Shown one piece after another: positions 62,522 through 64,000 of a stretch of 64,000 nucleotides of DNA (position 1 is the stretch's first letter; the number at the start of each line of letters is the position of its first letter). Below the pieces are notes generated by a model. It saw nothing but the letters and a program-made list of their open reading frames with translations. It was not told the DNA's origin and did no database searches. The DNA lies in NCBI GenBank assembly GCA_029260015.1, contig JAJDEB010000036.1, forward strand, positions 372,001-436,000, in the 5' to 3' direction. This stretch comes from Phycisphaerae bacterium (GTDB lineage: Bacteria > Planctomycetota > Phycisphaerae > UBA1845). A program made the position numbers and the translations under genes.

Positions 62522-62596
62522 GGCGAGTTATCCCGGTTGTGCGATCCAAACGCGGCGATGGATGCATCAAAAACCAACAGCGATGCAAATAGAAAC

Positions 62597-62725
62597 GGGG
62601 GCGACACATTGACGGCCAGGTTGATCCACGGCACCTGAACCAAGAAGATGGGCTGCTCTGTTTCCAGCCTGACCCGTTTTCTGCTGGGCCCACTGCATGG
62701 GACCCGGCCGTCAATGTTCGCCCCC
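62597..62725 (-). ncRNA. ffs: Bacterial SRP RNA (4.5S-type)
   Basis: 129 nt. Ends GGGGGCGA...ACATTGACGGCC and GGCCGTCAATGT...TCGCCCCC pair over about 20 bp. The conserved tip reads GGTCAGG-CTG-GAAA-CAG-AGCAGCC (62657-62681 region): GNRA tetraloop and the symmetric loop of domain IV that binds Ffh. Placement just upstream of dnaX is common for this RNA. Confidence 0.93.
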
Positions 62726-62840
62726 GATTAGATGACAGAATTAATCGTCCGCCCCAATGCAAAGCCTCGTTACCGCTTCGGTGAGCGGGCGCAGCACTAT
62801 ATCGCATTTTGGGCAAATGATGAAGTGGTGCGGACGAAAA

Positions 62841-63926
62841 CTACGGCAATTCTGCCGGGACGGTGGGCAGTTGTGTCGGAACGGTTTTGACAGGCCGCGT
62901 ATCTGGCGGTACATCGACGATTCGCACATAACTCACAATCACCCGATGCTTGGGGCGGCCAAACTCGTCGGTGGGTTGGGACATGATGTTGTCAAGCGTA
63001 GTCATCGATTCTTCACCCACGAGCTTGCCAAAAACGCTGTATCGCCCGTCCCATTCGGGGATGCGCGATGCCGTCACAAAGAACTGACAGCTTGCAGAAT
63101 TCGGGTCGGATTCGAGGCGGGCCATGCAGACCGTGCCACGATCGATGGGCGTGTTGTTGAATTCCGCATCGATCGTTTTACCATCTGGCCGCGTCCCGGT
63201 TCCGTCGCCTTTCGGGCAACCGGTCTGAAACAGGAAACCGGGGTCAATGCGGTGAATCGTCCTTTGGTTGTAGGCTCCGTCGCGGGCCAGTTCGATGAAG
63301 TTTTCAACATGCTTGGGAGCGTGTTCGTAGTCGAACTGAATCTTCATCGTCCCCCGATCGGTAAAGACGACGGCTTGCTTTCGCGGTTCGACATCAAAGG
63401 TCACCCGGTTCGACTGCACCGCACCGCCATAAGGCGACCAGATCATTTCGTAATGCCCTGCCCGTCGGACCGGTGGATAAAATTGCTCGATCGCCAGTGA
63501 CACGCCGACAATACCCTTTGCCGGAATGTGCAATTCATTCGTGTTGGCGGGTGGTTGGTATCCGAACACGTCTGTCCAGGTGTGCCCATAATCACCCTTG
63601 ATCGTCAAACCGGTGAAACCCTTCCCACTGAAAACATGGGGTAGCGATAAAGCCGCTTCTGGCGAACTGCTGTTGGTTCCCATTCCCGGAGGCGTCAGAA
63701 CCATCGGCGAGTCGGTCGTATTTCGCAGAATAAAATCGACCACGATCGGATCGCCCGGAACAACGGTATGGGTGTGCGGAATCAAGTGCGCTTCAAGCCC
63801 GCTGTAGCTTTGACCGAGTGTCACCCGACTAGCCGCCAACGCACACAACACACCCGCCAGCAAATGCAGACGAATCCCAACAGTTTTCTTGCGTGGTGAA
63901 TGCTGCAATGTGTTGACCGTCGTCAA
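62841..63926 (-). CDS. Secreted cyclophilin-type peptidyl-prolyl isomerase
   Basis: 361 residues from a TTG at 63926 with GAGG 9 nt upstream. Signal peptide (IRLHLLAGVLCALAASRVTLGQ). An N-terminal beta domain of about 170 residues (VVPGDPIVVDFILRNTTDSPMVLTPPG) precedes the cyclophilin domain (about 185-345): MKIQFDYEHAPKHVENFIELARDGAYNQRTIHRIDPGFLFQTGCPKGDGTG, TVCMARLESDPNSASCQFFVTASRIPEWDGRYSVFGKL. The usual active-site Arg and the FFV, and HxVFG-like YSVFG, are present. Probably folds exported proteins. The tail is Pro-rich. Confidence 0.9.
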   Translation of the reverse strand: MTTVNTLQHSPRKKTVGIRLHLLAGVLCALAASRVTLGQSYSGLEAHLIPHTHTVVPGDPIVVDFILRNTTDSPMVLTPPGMGTNSSSPEAALSLPHVFSGKGFTGLTIKGDYGHTWTDVFGYQPPANTNELHIPAKGIVGVSLAIEQFYPPVRRAGHYEMIWSPYGGAVQSNRVTFDVEPRKQAVVFTDRGTMKIQFDYEHAPKHVENFIELARDGAYNQRTIHRIDPGFLFQTGCPKGDGTGTRPDGKTIDAEFNNTPIDRGTVCMARLESDPNSASCQFFVTASRIPEWDGRYSVFGKLVGEESMTTLDNIMSQPTDEFGRPKHRVIVSYVRIVDVPPDTRPVKTVPTQLPTVPAELP

Positions 63927-64000
63927 AGACTTGAACCTCGAATGTCCCTAGATACCCCTGGACCGATCATTCCGCCCACCGGCTTGCCATGCCACCGACT
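63927..64000. other. Right edge, upstream of the cyclophilin gene
   Basis: 74 bp; nothing assignable. Confidence 0.4.

Noticed and set aside
62741..62840. Small CPKC-containing protein between the cyclophilin gene and SRP RNA
   Set aside because: The frame (CPKCDIVLRPLTEAV) has no start codon or ribosome site outside the cyclophilin gene; the Cys pair is probably chance.
1..64000. CRISPR arrays, insertion sequences, prophage or toxin-antitoxin modules
   Set aside because: No evenly spaced direct repeats, transposase, integrase or phage structural genes were found; the repeats present are dispersed palindromes or protein-coding modules.

Overview
The window looks like part of a Planctomycetota chromosome, most probably class Phycisphaerae. 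This is an inference from protein character: giant secreted modular proteins with LamG-like, DNRLRE-like and Cys-rich CTDC-type repeats plus a dockerin, lipoproteins in large numbers, a planctomycete-style C-x-x-C-GYDL-x-GLP zinc ribbon in several membrane proteins, separate CoaB and CoaC, split glycine decarboxylase, and a DUF7453-like surface protein. There is no rRNA, CRISPR array, insertion sequence or phage module. RNA genes are a selenocysteine tRNA (tRNA-Sec) and a bacterial SRP RNA.

Layout. (1) 1-12.1 kb, minus strand: a surface phosphoesterase cluster, with a 1994-residue metallophosphoesterase/LamG/DNRLRE/dockerin protein, a TPR protein and a purple-acid-phosphatase-like giant that runs off the left edge. 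(2) 13-21 kb: a beta-propeller lipoprotein, an ABC ATPase with a polytopic membrane partner, an InlB-like repeat protein with a C-terminal anchor, and a large acidic RTX/S-layer-like lipoprotein. (3) 22-25 kb: a GT4 glycosyltransferase and GH57 amylase pair. (4) 25-29.8 kb: a compact minus-strand housekeeping run tpiA-secG-yicC-gmk-rpoZ-coaC-coaB. (5) 29.9-39.4 kb: an exported NADAR-domain protein, a Gfo/Idh/MocA oxidoreductase, a 1076-residue DUF7453-like protein, an LNS2/HAD-like lipoprotein, a methyltransferase, and an ECF sigma/anti-sigma pair. (6) 39.5-49.4 kb: RecQ with an inserted zinc ribbon, an eIF1/SUI1 protein, a polyferredoxin-TPR fusion, small envelope proteins, and a tRNA-Sec locus with a duplicated tRNA tail enclosing a broken SseB-C-like gene. 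(7) 49.7-64 kb: YgiQ, YhaM, GcvPA, ThrC, LplA/LipM, GcvPB, YbaB, DnaX, SRP RNA and a secreted cyclophilin.

The genes fall into two working groups. One is surface chemistry and binding (phosphoesterases, repeat proteins, lipoproteins). The other is core metabolism and information processing (glycine cleavage with its lipoate ligase, CoA synthesis, replication, secretion). The intergenic DNA is dotted with several families of GTAG-headed palindromes (REP-like) that sit at gene ends. In at least four genes the stop codon lies inside the element.

The observations I rate highest are: an A10 slippery tract in dnaX placed to give a short gamma-like product; the tRNA-Sec tail duplication around a decayed gene; the multi-family REP elements that double as stop codons; and an exported NADAR domain. 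I did not find a clearly new multi-gene system; the surface phosphoesterase cluster is the best candidate for an under-described assembly.
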